This document shows, in pieces, positions 27,913 through 34,852 of a DNA stretch of 64,000 bases (the first letter of the stretch is position 1; each line of letters opens with the position of its first letter). The notes below the pieces were generated by a model. That model did not search any database and was not told the origin of the DNA. It saw only the letters and a program-made list of their open reading frames with translations. Source of the stretch: Marinobacterium rhizophilum DSM 18822 (GTDB lineage: Bacteria > Pseudomonadota > Gammaproteobacteria > Pseudomonadales > Balneatricaceae); assembly GCF_000378045.1 (NCBI RefSeq), contig NZ_KB899109.1, positions 1 to 64,000 on the forward strand, written 5' to 3'. The position numbers and the translations under genes are program-made.

Positions 27913-28122
27913 TCAGTAATGCGGTGGTGGTGGCTCGTCGGCCAGTTCGTCGCCGGCGCCCGGGGCCAGTTGCTTGATCTGGCCGTTGAGGGCCTTGACC
28001 ATGCTGGTCAGGCGCTGAATCTCAATATCCTGGCGCGCCACGATGGCGTTCAGGGTGTCCAGGGTGTGTTCCTGAAAGGCGATTCGGGACTCCAGATCGT
28101 CCAGTCGTTGAGTGTCGCTCAT
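27913..28122 (-). CDS. slyX: SlyX family protein
   Basis: 69-aa soluble coiled-coil protein: heptad pattern in RLDDLESRIAFQEHTLDTLN and IQRLTSMVKALNGQIKQL, ending in the proline-rich EPPPPHY typical of SlyX. Biochemical function unknown. It directly precedes plsB with a one-base gap and faces the cold-shock-domain gene divergently. Confidence 0.9.
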   Translation of the reverse strand: MSDTQRLDDLESRIAFQEHTLDTLNAIVARQDIEIQRLTSMVKALNGQIKQLAPGAGDELADEPPPPHY

Positions 28123-28208
28123 GTGCAGTGGGTCCGGTGCATGATTGAAAGTTGTAGTCTAAACAACCGCAATTCTACAGAGAATAGCTTATTAAAAGAC
28201 TTAAGCTG

Positions 28209-28237
28209 TTGAAAAAATACGCAAAATTCGCTATATG
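28209..28237 (+). promoter_or_regulatory. Promoter of the cold-shock-domain gene
   Basis: TTGAAA (28209-28214) and TATATG (28232-28237) are spaced by exactly 17 bp. The expected start near 28244 leaves a leader of about 70 bases before the ATG, long enough for the structured leaders typical of cold-shock mRNAs. Confidence 0.6.
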
Positions 28238-28312
28238 TTGCGATCGTCCACTGTTCCATTGGTGCTGGTGGGCTTTTTTTGATGTAAATGAATCAATACA
28301 AGAGATAATTAC

Positions 28313-28756
28313 ATGAGTGGTAATCAACTGATACGCGTTCTTGTTGTCAGTGCTTTAGCTGCAGTTTTGATTCCTATTTTGTTGGCAGCTGTTGCCAAGG
28401 TAGAAGTAGCGCTGAGTGTTCCGGTACTGGCGGTAGTGTTTGTGGTTGTTCTGGCGGCTTCAATTGCGTCAGGCTGGGGAGTCAAGTCCCAGGCGCAACC
28501 TGCCGAAATGGATATGGGTGAAGAGGAGTATGATGACGAAAATGATGCCCGGGAAGTCGGTCAGGTAAAGTGGTTTAATGTATCCAAGGGGTTTGGTTTT
28601 ATCACCCGTGAGAATGGCGATGATGTATTTGTGCATTTTCGCAACATTCGTGGTCGCGGGCATCGTTCGCTGACAGAAGGTCAGCAGGTGCGTTTCAATG
28701 TACGCGAAAGCGACAAAGGGTTGCAGGCGGAAGACGTTTCAGTCTCCCGTAGCTAA
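28313..28756 (+). CDS. Membrane-anchored cold-shock domain protein
   Basis: 147 aa. Two N-terminal hydrophobic helices (about residues 7-28 and 33-54) are followed by an acidic linker ([15 protein letters not shown]) and a C-terminal cold-shock domain (about 80-145). Both RNA-binding motifs are present: [14 protein letters not shown] (RNP1 KGFGFI) and DVFVHF (RNP2). Most Csp proteins are soluble at about 70 aa; here the nucleic-acid-binding domain would be held at the inner membrane. Function inferred as RNA chaperone near the membrane. Confidence 0.88.
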   Translation: MSGNQLIRVLVVSALAAVLIPILLAAVAKVEVALSVPVLAVVFVVVLAASIASGWGVKSQAQPAEMDMGEEEYDDENDAREVGQVKWFNVSKGFGFITRENGDDVFVHFRNIRGRGHRSLTEGQQVRFNVRESDKGLQAEDVSVSRS

Positions 28757-28763
28757 CCGCCTG

Positions 28764-28790
28764 GGGGGAGCTCAATGCTCCCCCGTTAAT
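28764..28790 (+). terminator. Terminator after cold-shock-domain gene
   Basis: GGGGGAGC pairs with GCTCCCCC around TCAAT, followed by GTTAATTT. It overlaps the stop codon of the convergent DsbA-family gene. Confidence 0.75.
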
Positions 28791-29389
28791 TTCTCCAGCT
28801 GCGCAATAATGCCGTCGGCCTGACGGTAACCTGTACTGAGCCAGTGCAACTCCTCGCCTTTTTGCAGCAGCAGTGTCGGAAATCCCTGTACCCCCAGACT
28901 CCCCTTGATAGCCAGGTGCTGTTGCAGCATGCCCTGGGTCATTTCATCCCCCAGATACTGGCTGAACAGTGCGTCATCCAGGCCAATCTGTTGCGCCAGC
29001 TCGATCAGCACCTGCCTGTCGGACGGGTTCTTGGCCTGCAGGTAATAAGCCCGCTGTATCGCATCGATCATGGGTTCCTGGGCGTCCGGGCGGATGCGTG
29101 TTGCGGCGATCACGGCACGACAGGCATCGTACGTTGCGCGCCTTGGGCTGTTCAGGGTCCAGAAGTCGTGGTTGAAGGCGGTGCCCGTGCGGGCTTCTAT
29201 CTGTCGCCAGGTCGACTGAATCTGCTGCGCCAGGGCGTCTGGCATGGGCTCTGTACTGTCGGGTGCAAGGCCGCCCATGATGAAGCTGACCGGCATATTC
29301 GCAAAGCGGGCACGCACGGTCTGCAGTTCGGGGGCGAAAGCCCAGCACCAGCTGCACATGGGATCCATGATATAAAGCAGAGCATTCAT
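28772..29389 (-). CDS. DsbA-family (FrnE-like) thiol oxidoreductase
   Basis: 205 aa cytosolic thioredoxin-fold protein with the redox site CSWCW at residues 13-17 (MDPMCSWCWAFAP) and a long helical insertion, then LGVQGFPTLLL with the cis-proline. It has no signal peptide. FrnE-type members act in disulfide or isomerase chemistry during oxidative stress. The ATG at 29389 overlaps the stop of the DUF72 gene by one base (TGATG), so the two are translationally coupled; longer starts would lie inside that gene. Confidence 0.88.
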   Translation of the reverse strand: MNALLYIMDPMCSWCWAFAPELQTVRARFANMPVSFIMGGLAPDSTEPMPDALAQQIQSTWRQIEARTGTAFNHDFWTLNSPRRATYDACRAVIAATRIRPDAQEPMIDAIQRAYYLQAKNPSDRQVLIELAQQIGLDDALFSQYLGDEMTQGMLQQHLAIKGSLGVQGFPTLLLQKGEELHWLSTGYRQADGIIAQLEKLTGEH

Positions 29390-30249
29390 CAGAACAGCGT
29401 CTCCTGTTGTCGCACGGTTTCGTTCCAGGGCGTCAGTCCCTGAGCGGCGGGGCACACTGTGACCAACTCCCGGGCAAAGTGCTGTGCCAGCAAGGGTGAT
29501 TCGCGGTTATCCGGTGTATGAAAGAACAGATAGGGCTGCCGCCCTTCATTCAGCCAGCTTGCAACTTTGCCCACCCAGGGGGCCAGCCAAGGGTCTGCGC
29601 TGCGATAATTCAGCGGGCTGATGAAGCGTACCATCGGAGCCTGCCCGGTGGCGATGACATGCAGCGGCACGCGTGGCTTTTTCTGCCATGCATCCTGGGT
29701 CGCTGGATCCTGCGCCGGCAGCGCAAAAAGGGCGCGGGTATCGAACAAAGTGCGGTTGATGCCCCGCTCCATGAGCAGTCGGTTGAGTGCGCGCTCACCA
29801 TCGCCCTTGGCAAAGAACTCGGGGTGACGTACTTCCAGCGTATAGCTGAATGCGTTCGGCAGCTGGGCGATAAACTGCGCCAGGGTATCCAGTGAGTCGG
29901 GACCAAAGCGCGCCGGCAATTGAATGAACAACTGACCAAGCTTGTCCTGCAGCGGGCTGATGCAGTCGATGAAGTGGTGCAGTTCCGCCTGACAATGACG
30001 CAGTTGCAGGCGGTGGGTGATCTGTTGTGGCAACTTGAGGCAGAACCGGAAATGCTCCGGTGTGTCCTGTCGCCAGCGTTGTACCGTGTAGGCGTTTGGC
30101 AATGCATAGAAGGTTGAGTTGCCTTCTACCGATGAAAAGTGGGAGGCATAGCGCTGTAGCGTAGACTGCGCATGCGGGCCGCTCAGGGCGCTGGCGCCCC
30201 AGTCGGGGTGATTCCACTGGGGGAGGCCGATGTAGTAGCGTTTGGGCAC
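29389..30249 (-). CDS. DUF72 family protein (YecE-like)
   Basis: 286 aa predicted TIM-barrel. Family marks are YYIGLPQWNHPDWGASAL, FSSVEGNSTFYALPNAYTVQRW, FRFCLKLPQQITH, LGQLFIQLPARFGP and LEVRHPEFF. Activity of the family is unknown, although Fe-S or nuclease-like roles have been proposed. Coupled to the FrnE-like gene downstream. Confidence 0.9.
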   Translation of the reverse strand: MPKRYYIGLPQWNHPDWGASALSGPHAQSTLQRYASHFSSVEGNSTFYALPNAYTVQRWRQDTPEHFRFCLKLPQQITHRLQLRHCQAELHHFIDCISPLQDKLGQLFIQLPARFGPDSLDTLAQFIAQLPNAFSYTLEVRHPEFFAKGDGERALNRLLMERGINRTLFDTRALFALPAQDPATQDAWQKKPRVPLHVIATGQAPMVRFISPLNYRSADPWLAPWVGKVASWLNEGRQPYLFFHTPDNRESPLLAQHFARELVTVCPAAQGLTPWNETVRQQETLF

Positions 30250-30365
30250 CTGAAAGTCCGTCGTTCCGCCTGGCTTGCGAGGCTTAAGTATACCGTTGAT
30301 ACGCGGTTGATTGGTGCGCGCATTTGGCTTTCGGCGTTTTATAAAAAGTATTTGCGCTCAAGGGG

Positions 30366-30394
30366 TTGTGCAATCTGAAAAGTGCGCGTAATAT
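30366..30394 (+). promoter_or_regulatory. Promoter of the initiator tRNA gene
   Basis: TTGTGC (30366-30371) and TAATAT (30389-30394) have a 17-bp spacer, followed by a GC-rich discriminator (CGCTCC) as in stable-RNA promoters. Predicted start lies about 7 bases before the mature tRNA. Confidence 0.75.
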
Positions 30395-30408
30395 TCGCTC
30401 CACGTTGA

Positions 30409-30485
<77 letters not shown>

Positions 30486-30527
30486 CATTCAAGAATTGGT
30501 AATCGAAAGTTACCGGTTCTGCGGAAA

Positions 30528-30560
30528 GGCCCGAAGTCGAAAGATTTCGGGCCTTCTTCG
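30528..30560 (+). terminator. tRNA-fMet terminator, type A
   Basis: GGCCCGAA pairs with TTCGGGCC around a 10-base loop, followed by TTCTTCGTTT. The preceding bases also hold a small GGTAA/TTACC hairpin. Confidence 0.8.
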
Positions 30561-30587
30561 TTTCTTAGTAGCATGGGCATGGGAATA

Positions 30588-30653
30588 AAGCGTCGGGCTC
30601 GCTCTTCATAAGGGCAGCGAAGGTCATGGATTCATAACCAGTATCCGCTACCA
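30588..30653 (+). pseudogene. tRNA-fMet-derived unit 2
   Basis: Retains CGTCGGGCTC, the inserted GCTCTTCATAAGGGCAGC segment and the terminal CCGCTACCA. The T-arm is altered to ATGGATTCATAACCAGT, which no longer forms a proper stem-loop. No 5' acceptor strand. Confidence 0.65.
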
Positions 30654-30696
30654 TATTCAAGAATTGGTAATCGAAAGTTACCGGTTCTGCGGAAAA

Positions 30697-30727
30697 GGTC
30701 CGAAGTCGAAAGATTTCGGGCCTTTTT
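30697..30727 (+). terminator. Intrinsic terminator, type A (unit 2)
   Basis: GGTCCGAA/TTCGGGCC hairpin followed by five T; nearly identical to 280-310. Confidence 0.85.
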
Positions 30728-30745
30728 CGTTTTTGAGTCGTCTAA

Positions 30746-30822
30746 CGGCACGGGGCATAGTGGCGGGCTCGCTGTTCATAACGGCAGCGAAGGTCACAGA
30801 TTACAATTCTGTCCCCGCTACG
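30746..30822 (+). pseudogene. tRNA-fMet-derived unit 3
   Basis: The most tRNA-like degenerate copy. A 5' CGGGG can pair with 3' CCCCG, the T-arm forms a perfect ACAGA/TCTGT stem with changes on both strands relative to the founder, and CGCTG/CAGCG encloses TTCATAACGG. It lacks a D-arm and ends CTACG in place of CTACCA. Confidence 0.6.
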
Positions 30823-30835
30823 CTATTAAAGATGA

Positions 30836-30867
30836 AAGCCTGGTGCTGAAAAGCGCCAGGCTTTTTT
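30836..30867 (+). terminator. Intrinsic terminator, type B (unit 3)
   Basis: AAGCCTGG pairs with CCAGGCTT; six T follow. Confidence 0.88.
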
Positions 30868-30908
30868 CGTTTCTGAGCAGTGGGCAGTGGGCAGTGAGCA
30901 GCAAGAGC

Positions 30909-30977
30909 GTAAAGCGTCGGGCTCGCTCTTCACAACTGCAGCGAAGGTCACAGATTATAATTCTGTCCCCGCTACCC
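30909..30977 (+). pseudogene. tRNA-fMet-derived unit 4
   Basis: Anticodon-like loop reads TTCACAA. The T-arm keeps an ACAGA/TCTGT stem with a TTATAAT loop, and the end is CTACCC rather than CTACCA. Confidence 0.6.
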
Positions 30978-30989
30978 TATTTAAGAAGA

Positions 30990-31022
30990 AAGCCTGATAC
31001 TGAAAAGCGTCAGGCTTTTTTT
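30990..31022 (+). terminator. Intrinsic terminator, type B (unit 4)
   Basis: AAGCCTGA pairs with TCAGGCTT; seven T in the tail. Confidence 0.88.
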
Positions 31023-31049
31023 CGTTTCTGAGCAGCGAGCAGCAAGAGC

Positions 31050-31118
31050 GTAAAGCGTCGGGCTCGCTCTTTATACGGGCAGCGAAGGTCATGGATTCAT
31101 AACCAGTATCCGCTACCA
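31050..31118 (+). pseudogene. tRNA-fMet-derived unit 5
   Basis: Near copy of unit 2 with the anticodon-like loop changed to TTTATAC, so CAT is lost. Ends CCGCTACCA. Confidence 0.6.
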
Positions 31119-31161
31119 TATTCAAGAATTGGTAGTCGAAAGTTACCGGCTCTGCGGAAGA

Positions 31162-31192
31162 GGCCTGAAGTCGAAAGATTTCGGGCCTTTTT
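31162..31192 (+). terminator. Intrinsic terminator, type A (unit 5)
   Basis: GGCCTGAA pairs with TTCGGGCC with one mismatch-type T-G pair; five T follow. Confidence 0.82.
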
Positions 31193-31210
31193 CGTTTTTG
31201 AGTCGTCTAA

Positions 31211-31287
31211 CGGCACAGGGCATAGTGGCGGGCTCGCTGTTCATAACGGCAGCGAAGGTCACAGATTACAATTCTGTCCCCGCTACC
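31211..31287 (+). pseudogene. tRNA-fMet-derived unit 6
   Basis: Near copy of unit 3 with the same ACAGA/TCTGT T-arm; the 5' strand is CAGGG so acceptor pairing is weaker, and the end reads CTACCC. Confidence 0.6.
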
Positions 31288-31300
31288 CTATTAAAGATGA

Positions 31301-31332
31301 AAGCCTGGTGCTGAAAAGCGTCAGGCTTTTTT
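31301..31332 (+). terminator. Intrinsic terminator, type B (unit 6)
   Basis: AAGCCTGG pairs with TCAGGCTT through one G-T pair; six T follow. This ends the recognisable array. Confidence 0.85.
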
Positions 31333-31345
31333 CGTTTCTGAGCAG

Positions 31346-31625
31346 TGAGCAGCAGGACTGTTGGGGTGCTCCGTGCCAGATATCCAGATCGATCTGGCCT
31401 GCACGGCGTTGAAGATAAGGCAGAAGTATATAATCCGCGAAACCGGGAAGATTGCGCCAGCTCAGGCTCTTTCAGGTCTTGGCGAAATAGAAAGCCGGGC
31501 CGCTGGCCGGACTGGGTATGTCGGCGGTATTGCTGCGTGGTCGGCTGTTACCTTTCAGGTTGGGTTTCAGGTTGGGGCGTGCGGCGCGAGTGTGGGGAAG
31601 CTGGGGCTCCCCCGTTTTGTTTGAA
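31346..31625. other. 280-bp gap with palindrome and rightward terminator
   Basis: No recognisable gene; a possible 87-codon frame on the plus strand has unconvincing composition. It holds a perfect 14-bp palindrome CCAGATCGATCTGG (31384-31397) and a direct repeat of TTTCAGGTTGGG (about 31553-31576). Confidence 0.5.
31594..31623 (+). terminator. Rightward terminator facing the acyl-CoA dehydrogenase
   Basis: GGGGAAGC pairs with GCTCCCCC (one G-T pair) around TGGG, followed by GTTTTGTTT on the plus strand. It is oriented to end transcripts coming from the tRNA array side. Confidence 0.65.
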
Positions 31626-32783
31626 TTACTGGTACTGCTTGAGAATATCCCGGGCGATCACGATGCGCTGCACTTCGCTGGTGCCCTCGTAGATGGTGGT
31701 AATGCGGGCATCCCGGGTCAGGCGTTCAAGCGGATACTCGCGCATGTAACCGTAGCCGCCGAGCAGTTGCAGCGCGCTGTAGCAGGCCTGGTTGGCTTTT
31801 TCGCTGGCAAACAGCTTGGCCATGGAGGCTTCCCGGGTGAAACTCAGTCCCTTGTCCTTCCGGTCGGCCGCACTCATCAGTAGCAGTCGTGCGGCTTCGA
31901 GTTCTGTCGCACGGTCGGCGATGATCCATTGCAGGCCCTGAAAGTCAGCGATGGCGTGGCCGAACTGCTTGCGCTCGGTGGCATAGCGGGTGGCGTAGTC
32001 CATTGCGGCCAGGCCAACACCGAGTGCCAGAGAGCCAATGCCGATGCGCCCGCCGGCGAGTTCGGATACGGCGATGCGAAAGCCGTCGTTGAGTTTTCCC
32101 AGTAGTGCACTGTCCGGGATATCGACCTGGTCAAAGTGCACTTCATTGGTCGGGGAGCCGCACTGTCCCATCTTGTGTTCGGCCGGCCCGACGCTGATAC
32201 CCGGTATGGCGGCTTCCACTAGAAAGCAGCTGATGCCTTTGCCCTTTGGCGCAAGTGGGTCCGTGACGGCCCAGACGACAAAAATGCCGGCAAACTCCGC
32301 ACTGGTTATCCACTGCTTGGTGCCGGTGAGTCGCCAGCCACTGGGCGTTTTTTCGGCGCGAGTGCGCATGGAGGCGGGGTCGGAGCCTGCGCCGGCTTCA
32401 GTCAGGCAAAAGCTGCCGCTGAGATATTCTCCACTGCATAGCCTGGCCAGATAATCTGCTTTCTGTGTTTCGTTACCGACGGCCTGAATCACCTCCGCTA
32501 CCATGTTGGTGACCGACATGGTGACGGCCGTGGCGGCGCAGGCCCTGGCGATTTCCGTAATGGCCAGGCTGAATGCCACCACACCGGCTTCGGTGCCGCC
32601 GTACTGGCTGTCGATGTTAAGGCCCATGAAGCCCAGCTCTGCGAGCTTGGCGCAATGCTGTTGAAGCAGCGCGTGGTTGGCGCTACGGTCTAGCTCGGCG
32701 GCGACGGGCGCCAGTTCAGTTTCGGCAAAACGGCGGGCCGTTGCCTGAATCAGGTGTTGTTCTTCGGTCAGTGAAAGATCCAC
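31626..32783 (-). CDS. Acyl-CoA dehydrogenase
   Basis: 385 aa FAD flavoenzyme introducing a 2,3-double bond into acyl-CoA. Family signatures CLTEAGAGSDPASM (FAD site), GTKQWITSAEFA, QFGHAIADFQGLQW and QLLGGYGYMREYPLERLTRD; the catalytic base is E366 in TTIYEGTSEVQR. The start is GTG 32783 (minus strand), preceded by TGGAACC. A LiuR-like operator overlaps its promoter, suggesting a role in branched-chain amino-acid or fatty-acid breakdown. Chain-length specificity cannot be read here. Confidence 0.93.
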   Translation of the reverse strand: MDLSLTEEQHLIQATARRFAETELAPVAAELDRSANHALLQQHCAKLAELGFMGLNIDSQYGGTEAGVVAFSLAITEIARACAATAVTMSVTNMVAEVIQAVGNETQKADYLARLCSGEYLSGSFCLTEAGAGSDPASMRTRAEKTPSGWRLTGTKQWITSAEFAGIFVVWAVTDPLAPKGKGISCFLVEAAIPGISVGPAEHKMGQCGSPTNEVHFDQVDIPDSALLGKLNDGFRIAVSELAGGRIGIGSLALGVGLAAMDYATRYATERKQFGHAIADFQGLQWIIADRATELEAARLLLMSAADRKDKGLSFTREASMAKLFASEKANQACYSALQLLGGYGYMREYPLERLTRDARITTIYEGTSEVQRIVIARDILKQYQ

Positions 32784-32814
32784 GGCGGGTTCCAGAAGTA
32801 AGGGAATATACCTA

Positions 32815-32843
32815 TTTATACTTTAGCTTTACCTTAACGTAAA
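32815..32843 (-). promoter_or_regulatory. Promoter of the acyl-CoA dehydrogenase gene
   Basis: On the minus strand TTTACG (32838-32843) and TATAAA (32815-32820) are 17 bp apart. The -35 and spacer lie within the adjacent dyad. Confidence 0.55.
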
Positions 32844-32844
32844 G
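32827..32844. promoter_or_regulatory. LiuR-like operator
   Basis: CTTTACCTTAACGTAAAG is an 18-bp dyad with a single mismatched pair. It closely resembles the motif I recall for LiuR (MerR family, branched-chain amino-acid degradation), about TTTACGTTAACGTAAA. Position overlapping the -35/spacer fits MerR-type control. Confidence 0.55.
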
Positions 32845-32929
32845 TTTGCTTTTTGTGGTGTTGCTGCATGCTTGACAGCATTGGCTATCAGCCGCAAGGT
32901 GAGTTATCAGCTGTAAACGGACAGACGCA

Positions 32930-34006
32930 ATGGCAAGACGCGAAGAAGGGCCCGCTATGGTTCCCCGACTCAGCAATGCGGCAGAGCTTGATATTCCCTG
33001 GTCCACGCTCGAGACCCTGATTGGTGGGCGCTCTGTGGTGGATTTGCAGCAGCTACCCATGGCTGATGACAGATCCGTTACCCGTTTCCTGCAGGCCTAT
33101 GGCTTCGATCCCACGGACCCTGCCGATTGTCGCGCCATGGAGTTGATTCATGCCCGCGCCTTGCGTTATCTGGATGAAACGGTATTGCCCTGGCAAGGGA
33201 TTGATGCCGTACCGGAACCCTTTCGCAGCATGCCAATCGAGGATCTGCTGTCGGCCGCCGCACGCCCTCCGACCGGCGAATGGCCCAACTGGCCCTGTGT
33301 GCTGCTCAAGGTGCTGCATTGTGCGACCCATGCGTTGTTCAGCCAGGATACCGCGGTGCACCAGGCCGCCTTGCAGAGTGTACGGGCGCGGTTTTTGCCT
33401 TTTTTGTTTGAGCAGGCCGGTCAGCAATGGATCGGCGATGAGCATTGCAAGATTCCGCTGGTGAATTTTCGTATCAAGGAGGAAAAGCCGTTCGAGCGCA
33501 TCATGACCAAGTTGCTGCACAAGCCCGGCAACATGGCGATAGATGTGTTTGATCGTCTGGGAGTGAGGCTGGTCACGCATGATATATTTTCGGCTGTGCT
33601 GCTGATTCAGTTTTTGCGCAGTCGCAACATCATCATGTTTGCCAACCAGCTGCCGGAACGCAGCCGCAATTCGCTCGCCGAGCTGGATGAGATTCATCGC
33701 TTGTATGGTGTCAGCGCACCGCCCTTTATCGTCGAGCAGCCAGCCGGGGCCATGCTGCCGTCGCCGGATCTGTCCGGCGACAACCCCTTCAGCGACCGCG
33801 CCTTTCGCATGTTCAAATTTGTCGAGCGGCTCATCGTAAAGCTGCCGGATGGCCGACGCAGTATTTACCCCTACGAGATTCAGTTACTCGACTGCAACGC
33901 CTGGGAAGCATCCTTCAGCGGTGATGCGACGCATTCGGCCTATGAAGCGCGGCAGTTGAAGCGGGTCCGACAGCGTCTGTTTGGCCACTCCGTACGCGGT
34001 GTCTGA
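32930..34006 (+). CDS. TIGR04552/04562-like protein, possible RelA/SpoT-type fold
   Basis: 358 aa soluble protein, not clearly recognised. I associate it loosely with the TIGR04552/04562 uncharacterised families. The centre (about residues 180-250) reads FRIKEEKPFERIMTKLLHK, then AIDVFDRLGVRLVTHDIFSA, an order of a basic helix followed by D..G.R(I/V) that recalls RelA/SpoT nucleotidyltransferase cores; this likeness is my inference. ATG 32930 gives the longest form; ATG 32957 has a better ribosome site (GAAGAAGGG) and may be the real start. It stands alone, divergent from the dehydrogenase and 135 bp before mobA. Confidence 0.7.
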   Translation: MARREEGPAMVPRLSNAAELDIPWSTLETLIGGRSVVDLQQLPMADDRSVTRFLQAYGFDPTDPADCRAMELIHARALRYLDETVLPWQGIDAVPEPFRSMPIEDLLSAAARPPTGEWPNWPCVLLKVLHCATHALFSQDTAVHQAALQSVRARFLPFLFEQAGQQWIGDEHCKIPLVNFRIKEEKPFERIMTKLLHKPGNMAIDVFDRLGVRLVTHDIFSAVLLIQFLRSRNIIMFANQLPERSRNSLAELDEIHRLYGVSAPPFIVEQPAGAMLPSPDLSGDNPFSDRAFRMFKFVERLIVKLPDGRRSIYPYEIQLLDCNAWEASFSGDATHSAYEARQLKRVRQRLFGHSVRGV

Positions 34007-34141
34007 TGACGGTTGAGTCGCCGAACCGTCCGGGCTGCTTGAGTCATGCGGGTTGCTGGTATAAGGTCGCGAATCTGCGCGGGTACCAGTCTCTTCAAAG
34101 GCTGTTGCCTGGCATTTTTTATCTGATGACAGGGGTGGGGT

Positions 34142-34726
34142 GTGAAACTGGATGCGCTGATTCTGGCCGGTGGTGAAGGCCGACGAATGGGGGGCAGGGA
34201 CAAGGGGCTGCTCAGTCTTGCCGGGCGTCCAATGATCGACCACCTTGCAGCGCGGCTGCGCGGCTGCGCGCAGCATGTCTGGATCAGTTGCCGCCCGGAT
34301 CAGGCGGTGGACTACACAGGTGCAGCCGATGGTCTTTTGCTGGACGAGGGCGATAGCCTCGGTCCGCTCAGTGGCATCAGTCGGGCGCTGCAGGGGCTGG
34401 AGTGCAGCCATCTGCTTGTTACACCCTGTGATACGCCGTTGGTTTCGCCCGCCAGCTTCAAAAAAATGATTGATCACAGTCTCGCTGCGCCGGATCAGAT
34501 CATTGTGGTGAATGATGGTGACTATCTGCAGACGCTGCATCTGGTCGTGCCGGTGGCGGCGGCCGCGTCGCTGGATCGTTTTCGTGCCACGGGTCGCCGG
34601 GCGGTACGTGGCTGGCTGGAGCAGGCGGGGTACGTCGAGTGTCGCTGTGATAATGCTGCGGAGTTCATGAACATCAATACGCCTGAAGCACTGGCCGAGG
34701 CCCGTACCCTGTTGCAGGGGGACTGA
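34142..34726 (+). CDS. mobA: Molybdenum cofactor guanylyltransferase
   Basis: 194 aa. Transfers GMP to molybdopterin to form MGD. N-terminal nucleotide-binding motif LILAGGEGRRMGGRDKGLLS, followed by the GPLSGISRAL loop and LVTPCDTPLVSP with metal-binding Asp; NINTPEALAEA near the end. Start is GTG 34142 with a G-rich ribosome site (AGGGGTGGGG). No other moco genes are adjacent. Confidence 0.93.
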   Translation: MKLDALILAGGEGRRMGGRDKGLLSLAGRPMIDHLAARLRGCAQHVWISCRPDQAVDYTGAADGLLLDEGDSLGPLSGISRALQGLECSHLLVTPCDTPLVSPASFKKMIDHSLAAPDQIIVVNDGDYLQTLHLVVPVAAAASLDRFRATGRRAVRGWLEQAGYVECRCDNAAEFMNINTPEALAEARTLLQGD

Positions 34727-34795
34727 TGGTCAGGATAGTGCAGACCCAGGCTGAGTAGCCGCCTTGGTTGTTTCTGCCGATTGCAGCTGAATAAA

Positions 34796-34831
34796 ATGCC
34801 AAACGCCGGGGATATTCCCGGCGTTTGGCAT
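34796..34831. terminator. Long hairpin between mobA and dctM
   Basis: ATGCCAAACGCCGGG pairs perfectly with CCCGGCGTTTGGCAT around GATATT, a 15-bp stem between convergent genes. T-runs are poor on both strands, though AATAAAA precedes it, so it acts best as a leftward terminator. Confidence 0.7.
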
Positions 34832-34852
34832 GGATGCGTGGCTATTTTTAAC

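Noticed and set aside
30664-31314. Short plus-strand frames (about 60 codons) with near-identical starts in the right array
   Set aside because: They repeat only because the DNA units repeat, and they cross terminators and tRNA-like parts. No ribosome site precedes them.
31361-31624. 87-codon plus-strand frame
   Set aside because: Weak start context, unconvincing composition and overlap with a terminator hairpin; kept only as part of an unassigned region.
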